Shown piece after piece: positions 35,206-46,185 of a stretch of DNA of 46,185 nucleotides. This DNA comes from Lichtheimia corymbifera B2541 (Eukaryota; Mucoromycota; Mucoromycetes; Mucorales; Lichtheimiaceae), in the NCBI GenBank assembly GCA_000697475.1, contig JNEU01000630.1:1-46185 (forward strand). Direction: 5' to 3'. The translations under genes were made by a program, and so were the position numbers. The notes beneath the pieces were generated by a model. It worked only from the letters and a program-made list of their open reading frames with translations. It was not told where the DNA came from and searched no databases. Numbering within the stretch: position 1 is the first letter of the stretch; the number at the start of each line of letters is the position of its first letter.

Positions 35206-38200
35206 ATGCCATTCTCGGAGTCAGGCAGCTCCATAGCAACTGACACTCCAAGCATATCAAGCTCGTGTCTGTTCGTAGGCGATCTTCACATTGCTGGATA
35301 CCATTTCAAAACTACCTCAGCCACATACGAAGACAATGTAGCCCTCATTCATGGTTACAAGTAAATGACACCCAATCTACTTTTATTGAAGAGCATAATT
35401 GACATTGCTATGTCTACCCTTGCAGGATCGCCACGAAGCAGTCGGTCATCGCCAAAGTGTCCAGTCAGTCATTCCGTCTTGAACGAGAATTCTATGTCAT
35501 GAAACGATTATATCAATATGCGGATGGACCATCGCATGTGGGTGAGTGATATATACAATCAATAATGATAGTTACAGTGGTTGACATGTGATTTATTTGC
35601 TAGTACGACCAGTGGAATACACTCAGCTACAGAATGGCTTGACAGCTGCCATTTACCTTGATGATAATACCAGCAGCAAATCGTTTCCAAGCCCACATGA
35701 TCTCGGTGCATTTTTACGATTTGCTATTCAATGCACAGACTGTCTCGATTACATTCACCGCCACCAGATTGTTCACGGCCAAGTGCGGCTGGCTTCATTA
35801 CGATTCTCCGACAACCGCGTCAAAATGTGGAACGTAGTTGGATCATCCAGCAATAAGGATATTCTATTGACAAGCGAAGGATGGCGTAAAACAGTCAATA
35901 AGGATGATCTTCTCGTCTATATGAGCCCAGAACAAACCGGTCGCACAACCTATTGCCCAGATCATCGATCCGATATCTATTCATTGGGCATCGTATTCTA
36001 TGTATTATTGACAGGCGGAAGGCATCCATTTGAAGGAAGAGGTGCATTGGATATCTTGAATGGCATCTTGAGCCGGAAGATCACACTGGTGCATGAATTA
36101 CATCTCAATATACCCGAGGTGGTGGGACGCATTGTAGAAAAAATGACCCAAAAAGTGAGTATTATCATCTTGCATTCACAACCACATCATCATAGATTAA
36201 CCTCATACCATATATAGGCTCCCGATGATCGATATTCAAGTGCGCATGGTGTACGGGCAGATCTCAAAGAATGTCTTAAACGTCTTGAAGCTGCTGATGA
36301 GGTAAGACAAAAAAGCTTTGTTTGCTTGGCAACACGCATTGCTGACGTTATTTGTCATCATCATAGGATGGCATTACATCATTTCCGCTCGCACAGCATG
36401 ATATTGCTTCTGTATTTACATTACCAAAAACGATCTACGGCCGAGAACCTATCATTTCAGAGATGGCATATATCATTGAACGATGCGCCGGTCTTTACAA
36501 ACCACCACCACGATCATTATACAGCAGCAACAGCAGCAAAATACCAACGGAGACTGACAGCTTGAGTGATGTGGCATCATCAGATCGTGATAGTAGCAAT
36601 GGGCATCGATCAGCAATACATACGCCAAGCCATGTTAGTGGTTGGGATGGCAATAGTGATATTGCAAGTACAAGCAATGGGAATACACGACGCATCAACC
36701 GAGTAGGCGCTACCATTGCTAGTGTCTATGGTCCTGGAGGAATTGGCAAATCCACATTATTCACCGCAGTACAACCTACAGCACGACAGCATGGGTAAGC
36801 ATCATCATCAAGGGAAAAAGGAAAGGAGAGAGACAAAACAGGGGGTCATAAATCTAACATGGGGGGGATGATAGTTATGTAGCATCGGCCAAGTTTGATT
36901 CAAGAAACAAAGTGCCCTACGGTGCAGTGATCAAAGCACTATCACAAATCTTGCAGCAGATTCTTTCAGAATGCGAAGAGGAGATGAAACGATTTTACGA
37001 TCATTTGAAAACAAGCCTGGGTGCCCAGTTCTTCAATGTCGAGCTGCTTGCTGATTTTGTGCCTGAACTTAAACCGCTCCTGGAGAATAACAGTAATCGG
37101 GTCAATCAAAGGGAGGAGATCCAAATGGACAACAATGAAGCTCGTATTCGTTTTCATAATCTTTACGTCGAGGTATTCCGATCCATCACCCAATGGCGTA
37201 TGACTACTTTGGTAAGGTTAAAGAGCAATAGCGAATCAATGATCTTCTCATCACTCACTCATATGATGATCATAGTTCTTGGACGATTTACATCAAGCAG
37301 GTAAGGTGATCACCATCATCATTATTGTGAGAATAAGGGGCGCTGGAAGAAGAACAAAGGCGTTTGACATTTGACCCTGCATATTATTCATTTAGATGAT
37401 CCATCATTGGAGATTTTGCTTACATTGGTGACATCCAGGGTCAACATCCTTATATTCGTCTCCTACCGTGATCAGGAAATGACCACCAAGCTTAGTCAAC
37501 TCCTTGAAAACCCTTTTGCCAATGTGCATATGATTAAGGTTGGCCCACTCGACATGAATACAATCATCGACTTTGTGCTCGACACGCTACATCAACCACG
37601 CAACAATGTCGACCGTAGCAGAATTATACCCCTTGCCCAAGTTGTTTTCGACCGCACACATGGCAATGCATTTTATGCTGCTCAGCTGTTACGGACATTG
37701 GAACGAAAGCGACTCATTTTTTTCAACTGGGAGAAGAATGCATGGGATTACAACTTGCAAGAAATTCAAGAAGCGGATCTTTTCGAAAGCGACATGCGCG
37801 AACTAGATGTAACATTTATTGTTGCTCGGCTACGTGAATTGCCTGCCAACGCACAACAAGTCCTCAAATTTGCATCCTTTGTGGGAGACACATTTTCGTG
37901 GACCACCGTCAAGAATTTGATGATGAGCTCAACCGATGATGAATGCGCAAAAGACAAGATGCAAAGACCCAGTTTACATCGATCAGGCACCAGTGTATCA
38001 TCCGTGGGCAGTGACCCCATCAGCGGATTGCAGACAGTTTTACAAGAGGGATATATCATGCCGGTGGGTGGAGACGAATTCAAATGGAGCCATGATCGGA
38101 TATCACAAGCTGCTGCAGAATTGGCTGATCCAAGTACAAGAGACACAATTCATTTGAATATCGCACAATGGTTAATGAACGGTAAAGAGCTTGCAGCTTC

Positions 38201-41200
38201 CCCCATGTTGATGGAATACTTATTCTACTTTATAGAACGTGAGATTGATTTGTTCTTGGTGGCCGATCACTTGCTTAAATCATCACATTTGCTTTTATCG
38301 CTGGACGACAAAAGGCCCTATCGTCATGTGTTAATCGAAGCTGGCAACAAGGGGAATTCTTCAGGTGCACACGATATGGCATTCAGTTATTACATGGCTG
38401 CTATTGAACTCGGTCAAACGCTTCCTGACGAGTGGGATCGAACCAATGGTGGATACAATGTCTCGTTGAATTTACACGTGAATGCAGTAGCTCTCAGCTG
38501 GGCTGTCGGCAAATACGAGCACACTGAACGACTTTTGGACATCATCTTTAAACACGTCAAGGATCCACTCGACCGCCTTCCAGCTTATCGTGTTCAAGCG
38601 CGATATTATTATGGGTGTCAGCTTCATCAAAAGGGACGAATGACGTTGTTTTCATGTCTTGAAGAATTGGGCGAGAATACACAGCTTGACTTTACTGATG
38701 AATGGCTTGAGGAGCAATACAACAACGTTCAAGATACAGTGGAAAGATTGGGAAAAGAAGGTGTTCTTGACATTCCACTTTCCAAGGATCCTATGCTTGT
38801 CTCAAAGATGTATATCATGGAAGAGCTGTAAGTAACCAAGGATCATCAAATAGGATATGATGACTGACCACATTTATGTTACATACAGGTTAACGACGTC
38901 CTATTGGAGCGGCCACAAGCGTGAAATGTACTATTGGGCTATTCGCATTATCTCCATGTCACTCACTTTTGGTCCTACGAATGGTTCATGCAACGCATGG
39001 ATGTTTGCCGGTTTATGCTATTCGAACATTCTCAAAAAGTTTGCCTTTTCAGATGTAAGTTCCTTTAATGATCAAAAAGTTCAACTCAATATTGACTGTA
39101 TAACAACTCTAGAAACTTGGTACTATTGGCATTGCTCTTGCGGACAAGTATGGAAGCAACGGCGACAAAGGACGTGCATACAGCCTCTATCCAGCGTTTC
39201 TTATCTTATGGGGGCATCATCATCGTGACGCAATCCAATGGTATCGGGATGGCATGAAGTTTTCGTTCTCTGCTGGTGATCGTATCTATACATCCTTCCA
39301 CCAGATCCATATCGCCATTCTTATGTTTTGTCTCGGGTATCATATTGCTGATACGCTACGCTATGCTGAAGCATGCTTTGAAGACATCCACGCTTGGTCA
39401 CAATCCATTGATATGAACAGCTTTGCCATGGTCATCGTTCGCGTGTGTAAGGCGCTCAATGGTCACACGTATACTGACACACCCCAAGTGCTTGATGGAG
39501 ATGATGGGTTCAACGACGAGCATTTTTTGGCTGAAAGTTGTCGACAAAGCACAAATCCTGAATTGGTGATGAATTGGTACGAGTCCTTCAAGATCATTCC
39601 TTTGGTGTTATATGGCCACCTTGACACTGCTATTGAGATGGGATATCGTTGCCTTGCGACCATCGAAGTGCATCCCAACCATCGTCACACGCGGATGATG
39701 TTGTTTTACTTTTCGTTGGCCTTGATGGAAAAGGTGCGAGAGGCACCCACGCCTGAAGAAAAGCAGCCTTTGCTCAACCAGATCAAGGAAAACCAAGAAT
39801 TGATCCATGAATGGGCCACACACAGCAGGATCAACTATGGCATGTATTGGACAACCATCGAAGCTGAATTGACTGCCGAACATGATATATCCAAGGCTTG
39901 CCGCTTATATGAAAAAGCGATTGATGAAGCACGTGAAGGCTCTTGGTTGATGGAATTATGCGTGATCCACGAATATGCAGGTGCTTTTTATCAGCGAACT
40001 GGCATGTACAATACCGCGGTGATGTATGTCAAAAAGGTAAAACCAATTTCTTCATATTCCAATGATGTAGTATTGACTGGAATTATGTACATAGGCTATT
40101 GATTTATACATGAGCCACGGATCTTATGGCAAGGCGAGACATGTGAGCACCAAGTTTTCGGATTTATTGGCTGAACGACTTGATGAACGGCGAGAACTAC
40201 ATGACACGGGTGTCCAAACCGAACCATTGCCTTTCTTTAGTACAGCAGCAGCACAATCCTGGAGCACGTCCTCTGATGAAAACAGCAATGGCAATAATAG
40301 TATCGCTGCCAATGAGCCACTCGTAGCCGAATCCATCCCACACCTTACGACTGAAAAAACGCTCATGACACTGGACGTCGTAAGTATCTATAATCGCAAA
40401 CATGGCCGATAGAGAGCTAAAATGTTTATTCATCTTTACGTAGATCGACATTGCCTCTATTCTCAAGAGCTCCCAGGTCATGTCATCCGAAGTGAAATTC
40501 CAAAACCTGATGACATCCATGATGAAGATCATTCTCGAAAATTCGGGAGCTGATTGTGGTGCTATTGTTGTACGTGACGATCAGGATGGCATTCGTGCCT
40601 ATGGCAGCCAAGAGGATCCTGAAGTGGCCTATTATGAACCACCCAAGAAGCTTTCAGGCAAACGTGAGCTGATATCGAGCCGCATTGTACACCACACGCT
40701 ACACAGCAAGCAGAGCATATTCATCCCCGATGTGGAAAAGGATCCAAGATTTGCAGTTGGGCCGTGGTATGAACGCACTGGTAGCAAGTCGGTCATTTGC
40801 ATGCCTATCAATCATACCAATCGCACTGTGGGTTGTCTCTTTGTCGAAGGACCTGTTGGCATATTTACGCAAAGGCATATCACAGTACTTAGTCTTTTAT
40901 GTCAACAAATGGGTATCTCTATCACCAATGCCTCGCTTTTCACCTCTGCACAAAAAGCTACCATGGCTAAAATAAGGTAATCTCAATCTATAATAGCATA
41001 TTGTACGCTCATACTGATCCTTGTATGTATATGTAGATTGATCGAGATGCAAAAACGTGCCCTTGAAGAAGTCAAACGAAGCAAAGAAGAGGCTGACAGA
41101 GCTACACGGCTACGAGAGATATTTTTAGCCAACATGAGCCACGAGATCCGAACGCCGTTTTCTGGCTTTTATGGCATGATCTCGTTACTTGCAGATACCA

Positions 41201-43056
41201 AACTTGACAATGAGCAAATGGACTTGGTGCTCACTGCGAAATCTTCCTGTGAGGTGCTTTTGCAGATCATTGATGATTTGCTCAACTTTTCCAAGCTTCA
41301 AGCCCGTAAAGTATCATTGGATCTTGCCCCTGTCGTGGTCGAGGACTTGGTAGCCGATGTTATTGAGATGCTTATCGTTATGGCGTTACAAAAGCAGATC
41401 AATGTAACATATACAATTGAAAAGGACGTGCCGCCGGTTGTCATGGCTGATTCGAATCGCTTGAAACAGTAAGTGTATATGCGTATAATTGCCAAGACAT
41501 CAAAACTCACGCAATATTAGGATTGTTATCAATTTATTGGGCAATGCCATCAAGGTAATGTATGAGATGCATGTAATACTAATGGCTTTTGGCTCACTCT
41601 CTTTTTTGATCTAGTTTACGCACGAGGGTGAAATATGGATCCGGTGCTCAATTGATAAAGAAAGACAAGCTAAATGCGGGTCCAATGATGCTGCTTTGCT
41701 ATTTGAGGTGATTGACACTGGTATTGGCATCAGTAACGAGCAACGGAAGGTCCTCTTTGTTCCCTTTTCTCAAGTGGATGGTAGTACGACGTAAGTTTTC
41801 ATTGCATATGACCTTCAATATTCTTTTGCTTACACTCATGCACGTTGTTACCTAGACGTAAATACGGTGGAACTGGTCTCGGATTATCCATTTGTCTTCA
41901 GCTGGTTGAGTTGATGTCTGGCACTATTGACGTGACGAGCACACCTGGAGCTGGATCCAATTTCCACTTTACCATTACGACCACGCGTGTTCCTCAGCAA
42001 GAAGCACAACATGCCCAGGTTATTGCCTCACAGCTTATGGCATGGAGGGGTAAACGATTGCTCGTAGCATCCAAATTCAAGTCGACAGTGACCATGGTGC
42101 AACACTTGCTACCTGAAGTGAACGTGGACGGCGTATGGGATGTCGAAAAGCTACCAACAATCCAAGCAAATGATTATCCCGTTGTCATTGTCGGCCATTT
42201 TCTCAAGCCATGCAAACAGCTGGACGATTTATTGGCTCGTGCAAACAATGTCATTATGCTTCATTATCCTAGCAGCAGTAATAACAACAACAATGGCATG
42301 ATGAGACATGGAATAGGGCCCAATCCTACCATTGGTGAAATTGAAGCTGAAAGACGACAAGAAAAGACGTCATCCACTGTGGTGCGTATGGCAGTTCCGA
42401 TACGTCGACATAAACTTTTGAGAGCCATGTGTAGTTTGGTGCAACAACAACAGCAACAGGAGCAGGTGCACACGCCGTTACCAACACCACAAGCAGCCAA
42501 ACAGCCTTCCACAACGGTCACTGATGAAGAAAAGGCGCGATTTAGCAAAATGCATGTACTTGCAGCTGAAGGTAAAAGTAATGGACGATGTATCTTATTC
42601 ATATGCTCACACATGCATGATATAGACAATCCAGTTGCACAAAAAGTGTTGTACAAGCAATTGACACGTCTCGGGTTTCAAGTTCAATGTGCCAACAATG
42701 GTCTCGAAGCCATTGATGCATGGGTCAACCATCCACCTGGGTATTTCAAGCTGGGATTCTTTGACCATCATATGCCAAAAGTAAGTCCAACAGCAATCCA
42801 TGTTTTGAGCCAATATATTGATTAGGGATATTATTAGTGTGATGGTGTGGAAGCAACTCGCAGGATACGAAGGATGGAAACAGAACAAGGCGTAGAGAAA
42901 CGATTCCCCATTGTGGCCTTGACTGCTGACATTCAAGAAAGTGCTCGCAATATTTCTCTCGAGGTTGGCATGAATGGTTACCTGACAAAGCCATTTAACA
43001 CCAAGAATTTACTGGAGACATTACGTCGCTTTTGCATCGAAGAAGATTCATTATAG
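35206..43056 (+). CDS. HHK-4: group X-type hybrid histidine kinase, 2237 aa, 19 exons
   Basis: Same family as HHK-1 to -3, the shortest copy. Exons: 35206-35360, 35426-35541, 35604-36154, 36218-36301, 36367-36794, 36875-37211, 37276-37300, 37396-38181, 38236-38827, 38889-39054, 39113-40036, 40095-40379, 40444-40976, 41037-41468, 41521-41554, 41615-41790, 41856-42571, 42626-42780, 42838-43056; the sum closes in frame. Key sites: HGQ 148-150 in place of HRD and NV in place of DF; Walker A lysine ~430; FLDD ~558-561; GAF ~1490-1655; H-box His1696; GTGLGL ~1880; decayed receiver; acceptor D2160; TKP. It shares three introns only with HHK-2 but has lost the P-loop intron and the last intron. Intron 8 (54 nt) is a multiple of three and stop-free, so the frame reads straight through. 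An in-frame ATG at 35158 could add 16 residues; 35206 was preferred because of the CT tract between the two. Confidence 0.92.
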
Positions 43057-43374
43057 ATACCACACAACCCCGTTATTTATAGATACTTGTTTTAGTTTTA
43101 CAGTAATAGATTAGATTTCTTCCTTCTCCTGCTCTTTGTTTGAAGAATGCTTGATGTGTGGTGGTGGAAATGGGAAAATTAGCCGTGAATGAAAAAATCA
43201 GGTGATAAAAAAAACATCATCATCATCCTATCCGCCCATGAAAACAAGTATGCGCGACTTTTGCGGTTTATTTGCATTGAGGATGTTGAACAAAGAGAGA
43301 TAAAGGGATTCCCACTTTTTTCTTCTTTCGATGATTTTCTAATCAAGTGTGTGCGTGATAAAGAGGCGAGGCGT
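43057..43374. other. convergent intergenic region, HHK-4 and COX gene
   Basis: The 3' ends of HHK-4 (+) and the cytochrome oxidase subunit gene (-) face each other here. An open frame on the plus strand starting at 43189 overlaps the last intron and exon of the COX gene and has no features of its own. Nothing else is visible. Confidence 0.5.
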
Positions 43375-43841
43375 TTAACCGGCCTTGTGGCTAAAGAAGA
43401 AACAAAAAAAGTACCATAAGCATTCCATCCTTCTCACCCTCGTTTTCCCCATCCCAATATTCTATCTTCCAAAGAAGCTGTGATACTTACAATTGCCAGG
43501 CGGCACCTAAAGAAAAGAACAGAACAATGAATCAGTTAAAAGGACTATATAAGCTAGTGAAGATATCGTTTACATACCAAGGAAAGGAGCACCGAAACCA
43601 AGACCAAGGAAGAGAGTCATCTTGACGGCAAGACCAACACGGTTGGTAGTCTTGAAGGGAATGTTCTAGTATTGATTCGCGTGCAATGTTGAGTTAAATG
43701 GTTCTTTCAATGGTATTGAGCATGATGCGACTAAAGTACCTGGCCGTTGGAGTTCTCAAAGTGGTAGAGATCAGAGCGCATGACCTGGCGAGAGGCAACG
43801 CGGGAGCGCATGGCAGAACGGGCGAGCATGTTGGAGATCAT
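43375..43841 (-). CDS. cytochrome c oxidase subunit VIIc (yeast Cox8) family protein, 73 aa, 4 exons
   Basis: Small nuclear-encoded subunit of mitochondrial respiratory complex IV. Exons (minus strand): 43841-43740, 43665-43578, 43506-43491, 43390-43375. The N-terminus is rich in Arg, Ser and Met with no acidic residue (first ~22 residues), as in a mitochondrial presequence. It is followed by the family signature N-I-P-F-K, then a single membrane helix with the G-L-G-F-G-A-P-F motif near residues 55-62 and a short tail ending H-K-A-G. Length fits the family. Exon 3 is only 16 nt, and its donor GTAAGT contains an in-frame TAA. If the last intron were retained the protein would end W-Q-L at 69 residues. 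I prefer the four-exon form because the donor is consensus, the acceptor has a long pyrimidine tract, and family members usually carry a few basic residues after the helix. It is unrelated in function to the HHK cluster. Confidence 0.88.
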
Positions 43842-44294
43842 GGTTGTTGAATGTGAGATAAGAAGGGAAGCGTCTTAAAATTTGGTGCGGTAAACAAAAT
43901 AAACGACGAGAGGGGAATCGGGCAAGTCGATGACGTGGTACTGGAGGAGGACTCCTATTCACCCAGCCATCCCAAATCTCACTGTTGTTATCCATGCATG
44001 AATTTGCTTGACAACAGCTACCCAATGCACTGTTCATGAGAGATCATCTATCAGCTGCTTTGTATCTATATTACTGACCCTCCATATACTCCAAAGTGAT
44101 GGCAAGCTTATATGGATCGTGCTGGTGACATGACACACTGACGATGGTCCCAATGGTTCATAGTAACATAACAAATTGCTTTTAGCACAGACAAGATAAT
44201 TATAATCATGGCAACACAACAATATGTATAATGAAATAAAAGCTTTGAGAATGTATTGCAACCAAAGTATACATCTATTTAGCCGATCCAATCG
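43842..44294. promoter_or_regulatory. COX gene upstream region
   Basis: Sequence between the COX start codon and the end of the next minus-strand gene. It should hold the COX promoter and the 3' end of the neighbour. I see no strong TATA or other named element, and the open frames have no recognisable features. Confidence 0.3.
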
Positions 44295-44598
44295 CTAAGT
44301 CTGCATATAATGAATGAACAACCATCCCATAATAAGTAGCCAGCATAAAAAGTGCAGTTGATTTATATTACCTTCGCAAATCCATCATAAGCCGTAATCA
44401 GCCTGTTATCGTGCACCCGATTTGATTGCTTGGTCTCCTGAAACAATGGAGCTTCTTGAATCCACGAATACCATAAGTGTCCTATATCTTGATGATCTTC
44501 CTGCTCAACGATAACACGGAACCTATAACACTCATTGAGTAGCAAGGGCAAAAAAAATGAAAGGAAAAGAAAAGAGAAAACCACTTATACAAACTCAT
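44295..44598 (-). CDS. possible small gene, 57 aa, unknown function
   Basis: A coding-like exon (44522-44372) is bounded by a TTATAG acceptor and a GTAATA donor. Its reading contains E-Q-E-D-H-Q-D-I-G, H-L-W-Y-S-W-I-Q-E and T-A-Y-D-G-F-A-K, which look like real protein rather than random frame. Splicing to a 17-nt first exon (44598-44582; intron 59 nt, weak GTTTTC donor) gives a phase-compatible start reading M-S-L-Y-K-W. A following intron ending at 44301 gives an immediate ACT-TAG end. The first exon lies in a 97-bp tandem duplication and therefore exists twice (second copy at 44695-44679). Family not recognised, and the terminal exons are uncertain. Confidence 0.4.
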
Positions 44599-44768
44599 GA
44601 GAGGGACATCTTGCAGGGACGATACCCACAAGGCCATCGAGCAGCACAGTGAGACGAAAGAAAAAGAAAAGAGAAAACCACTTATACAAACTCATGAGAG
44701 GGACATCTTGCAGGGACATACCCACAAGGCCATCGAGCAGTACAATGAAACGAAAGGAAAAAGAAAAC
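44565..44768. repeat. 97-bp direct tandem duplication
   Basis: The segment beginning CCACTTATACAAACTCATGA at 44581 is repeated at 44678. The copies are nearly identical: a 2-base loss (GACGATAC to GACATAC) and a few substitutions. Purine runs (AAAGAAAAGAGAAAA) separate them. High identity points to a recent event. Confidence 0.9.
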
Positions 44769-44784
44769 TAGCACACACAAAGCA

Positions 44785-44960
44785 GTCGAGTCGCTGAGAC
44801 GTGGCTGACGTGGCTATGGCAACCAAACGTATCCCAGCCAACCAACCAATGAACGCAGCTCTCATCTACAGTATCCTCATTCACCATGCGCGCACTAATT
44901 TTACTCTATCTCACGCGTACCAAAACTCCTTCATCTCACACGCTACTATATAACCAATTC
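44785..44960. promoter_or_regulatory. promoter-like cluster of sites
   Basis: Within ~170 bp are GACGTGGC and TGACGTGGC (44799-44815, bZIP/CRE-like), CTATGGCAACC (RFX X-box-like half site, about 44814-44825), two CCAAC/CCAAT-type motifs (about 44837-44852), and a TATATAA (about 44947-44953). This could drive the small minus-strand gene or an unseen plus-strand transcript. A plus-strand frame from 44886 (61 codons) has no features. Confidence 0.35.
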
Positions 44961-45290
44961 ATTCCACCTGCTTGCACTATCACCGCTTTATTCTACAGGA
45001 CGATTTTGTATTCTATTCTGAGCTTTCAATGGTCAAGCTACCAGCAGCAATTTTCCTTACAGCGTTTTTAAAGTGAACAACCAGATAAATGAATTTTTAT
45101 GATATGGTTCTGGGCATTGGCTGGTACAAGGGATGGGATGGAAGGATCTAAATATATGCACTCGTAGAAAAAGCAGGGAAACAAAATAAATATATACAAA
45201 AGGGCATATATACAATGTGTGATTTTCTACAATATAAGATGGGGAGCATCCATGGACGTCTCACGCTTCTTGTTGCTGGCAATGGCAGGA
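44961..45290. other. spacer, nothing recognised
   Basis: AT-rich sequence with no credible frame. It probably contains the 3' flank of the broken gene to its right. Confidence 0.3.
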
Positions 45291-46150
45291 TTAAAACATG
45301 GGAGGTATGATTAGCGAATCTTCATCACCATATGTAATGAATCCTGGGCCAGTTTCCTTGCCAAGTTCCCGCTGCACTTGCTCCATTAATATTTTTGCAT
45401 CATATACCGCTTGTAGAATTGGTGTCAACTGATATATAAAGCGTTCTGGGCAAGTCGGATATTGGAACCATCTTATCAGTCTGCTGACGCGACAGAGCTT
45501 AACCTTGGGGTGGATCCTCCATGATAAGGCGGTTCATTTCTAGACCTTAATTTAACTTTTTAGATTGCCATTGTCAATACAGTAGTGAAGAATTATTACC
45601 TGAAAACACCAGTGCACGGGTGCGGATGGCTCTTATTTTGGATGGCGCGTGATTCACAAGTTCGCACAGCATGTCTTTGAGAGCTTTTGGGCATTTGATG
45701 CCAGCCTCGACCAACGCCTTGCTGTTTTGTGTGTCTGTGGTACGCCCTGCTTCTGCCGTTCCGTATTCTTGTAGACCGTGATAAAAAAGCGTATCCACCT
45801 TGCTTCCAACCTTTTTGCAAGACATCGAGCTTGATTCATACGGTGCGAACTGGCTTTACTGGATCGTTCACCCCTATATGTTGGGTGAATGTGAGCACAT
45901 ACATAAAGATTATCCTTGGGACTTACCAAAGGCCATTGATCATGATATGAATACAAGTAGAAAGAAAGGGTGCATGATAGTGTTGGTGCAAAGAGCCTTG
46001 TTCATATGTGAGTGGGCGTGGGAATTGTTGTCATGATCAAACTGAAAAAGTGGCCAAGCATCTTGGAGCACCGAGCCGAAGTGATGGAAAATCATAGCTG
46101 ATAGATTCACCTGCCACTTGAAAGGTGACATAAGTATGCCCTGTAGAGCG
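45291..46150 (-). pseudogene. frame-broken gene of unknown function
   Basis: Minus-strand exon-like pieces are visible. An upstream block (about 46150-46065) reads T-G-H-T-Y-V-T-F-Q-V-A-G-E. A clear exon (45849-45600) contains C-K-K-V-G-S-K-V-D-T-L-F and C-P-K-A-L-K-D-M-L-C. A 54-nt intron (45599-45546) leads to a last exon (45545-45291) that ends I-I-P-P-M-F-stop. In the last exon the frame meets TAA at 45501-45499 right after P-P-Q-G, and the plausible continuation (C-R-V-S-R-L-I-R-W...) is in another frame, so a small indel has broken the gene or the sequence has an error. The upstream pieces do not splice together cleanly. Function not recognised. More of the gene may lie past the right edge. 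Confidence 0.45.
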
Positions 46151-46163
46151 ACGCAGCGCCCAC

Positions 46164-46185
46164 TTGATACAGGCTGGGAGTCGAA
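46164..46185 (-). other. second copy of the T-arm-like 18-mer at the window edge
   Basis: On the minus strand the edge reads TTCGACTCCCAGCCTGTA, identical to 29982-29999. If it is a tRNA or tRNA-derived element, its 5' portion lies outside the window. Confidence 0.3.

Noticed and set aside
2753..43056. Frame changes along the kinase genes as evidence of pseudogenes
   Set aside because: Every change coincides with donor and acceptor signals, most at positions shared with other paralogues, and all four spliced lengths are multiples of three.
43189..43419. 76-codon plus-strand frame
   Set aside because: It is antisense to the last intron and exon of the COX gene, whose splice signals explain the sequence better.
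1..46185. Bacterial two-component operon, CRISPR array, or prophage
   Set aside because: Spliceosomal introns throughout, no spacer-repeat arrays, and a nuclear-encoded mitochondrial protein gene show eukaryotic chromosomal DNA.

Overview
The window is nuclear DNA of a filamentous fungus, most likely an early-diverging one (Mucoromycota, probably Mucorales-like). Coding regions are split by many short introns (mostly 50-70 nt, GT...AG with GTAAGT-type donors). Upstream regions carry CT-rich tracts. The dominant genes belong to a fungal hybrid histidine kinase class that combines a protein-kinase-like domain, an ATPase module, GAF, HisKA, HATPase and a receiver. The phylum call is an inference from gene style and family; no rRNA or other marker is present.

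About 32 kb of the 46 kb is four intact paralogous genes, each encoding a 2.2-2.4 kilo-residue cytosolic hybrid histidine kinase (the group X type, related to Schizosaccharomyces pombe Mak2/Mak3). They are HHK-1 (2753-10795, +), HHK-2 (10947-19389, -), HHK-3 (20447-28543, -) and HHK-4 (35206-43056, +), arranged -> <- <- ->. I rebuilt every exon by comparing the four copies. All four models close in frame, with 2286, 2415, 2288 and 2237 residues. Intron positions split them into two lineages, 1+3 and 2+4. In all four the N-terminal kinase-like domain has lost its catalytic aspartates, and a decayed receiver-like domain precedes the intact C-terminal receiver. The His-Asp relay residues are present in every copy.

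The non-coding flanks are informative. Upstream of HHK-1 (1-1870) and HHK-3 (30410-32590) lie inverted copies of one block: an array of diverged ~165-190-bp tandem repeats, then relics of an unidentified gene pointing away from the kinase. A third, better preserved relic (33230-33890) sits upstream of HHK-4 in the same relative orientation. This suggests that the duplicated unit was originally 'unknown gene <- -> HHK'.

Right of the cluster is a small four-exon gene for the conserved mitochondrial cytochrome c oxidase subunit VIIc (yeast Cox8) family. After it come a possible 57-residue gene whose first exon lies in a 97-bp tandem duplication, a promoter-like stretch, and a frame-broken gene that reaches the right edge.

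How the genes probably work together (inference from the family): each HHK would autophosphorylate on its H-box His, pass phosphate to its own C-terminal receiver Asp, then through an HPt protein (Ypd1-like) encoded elsewhere to soluble response regulators. The pseudokinase, ATPase, helical-repeat and GAF regions would serve as input and scaffold. No HPt, soluble regulator, transposase, rRNA, complete tRNA or CRISPR array was found.
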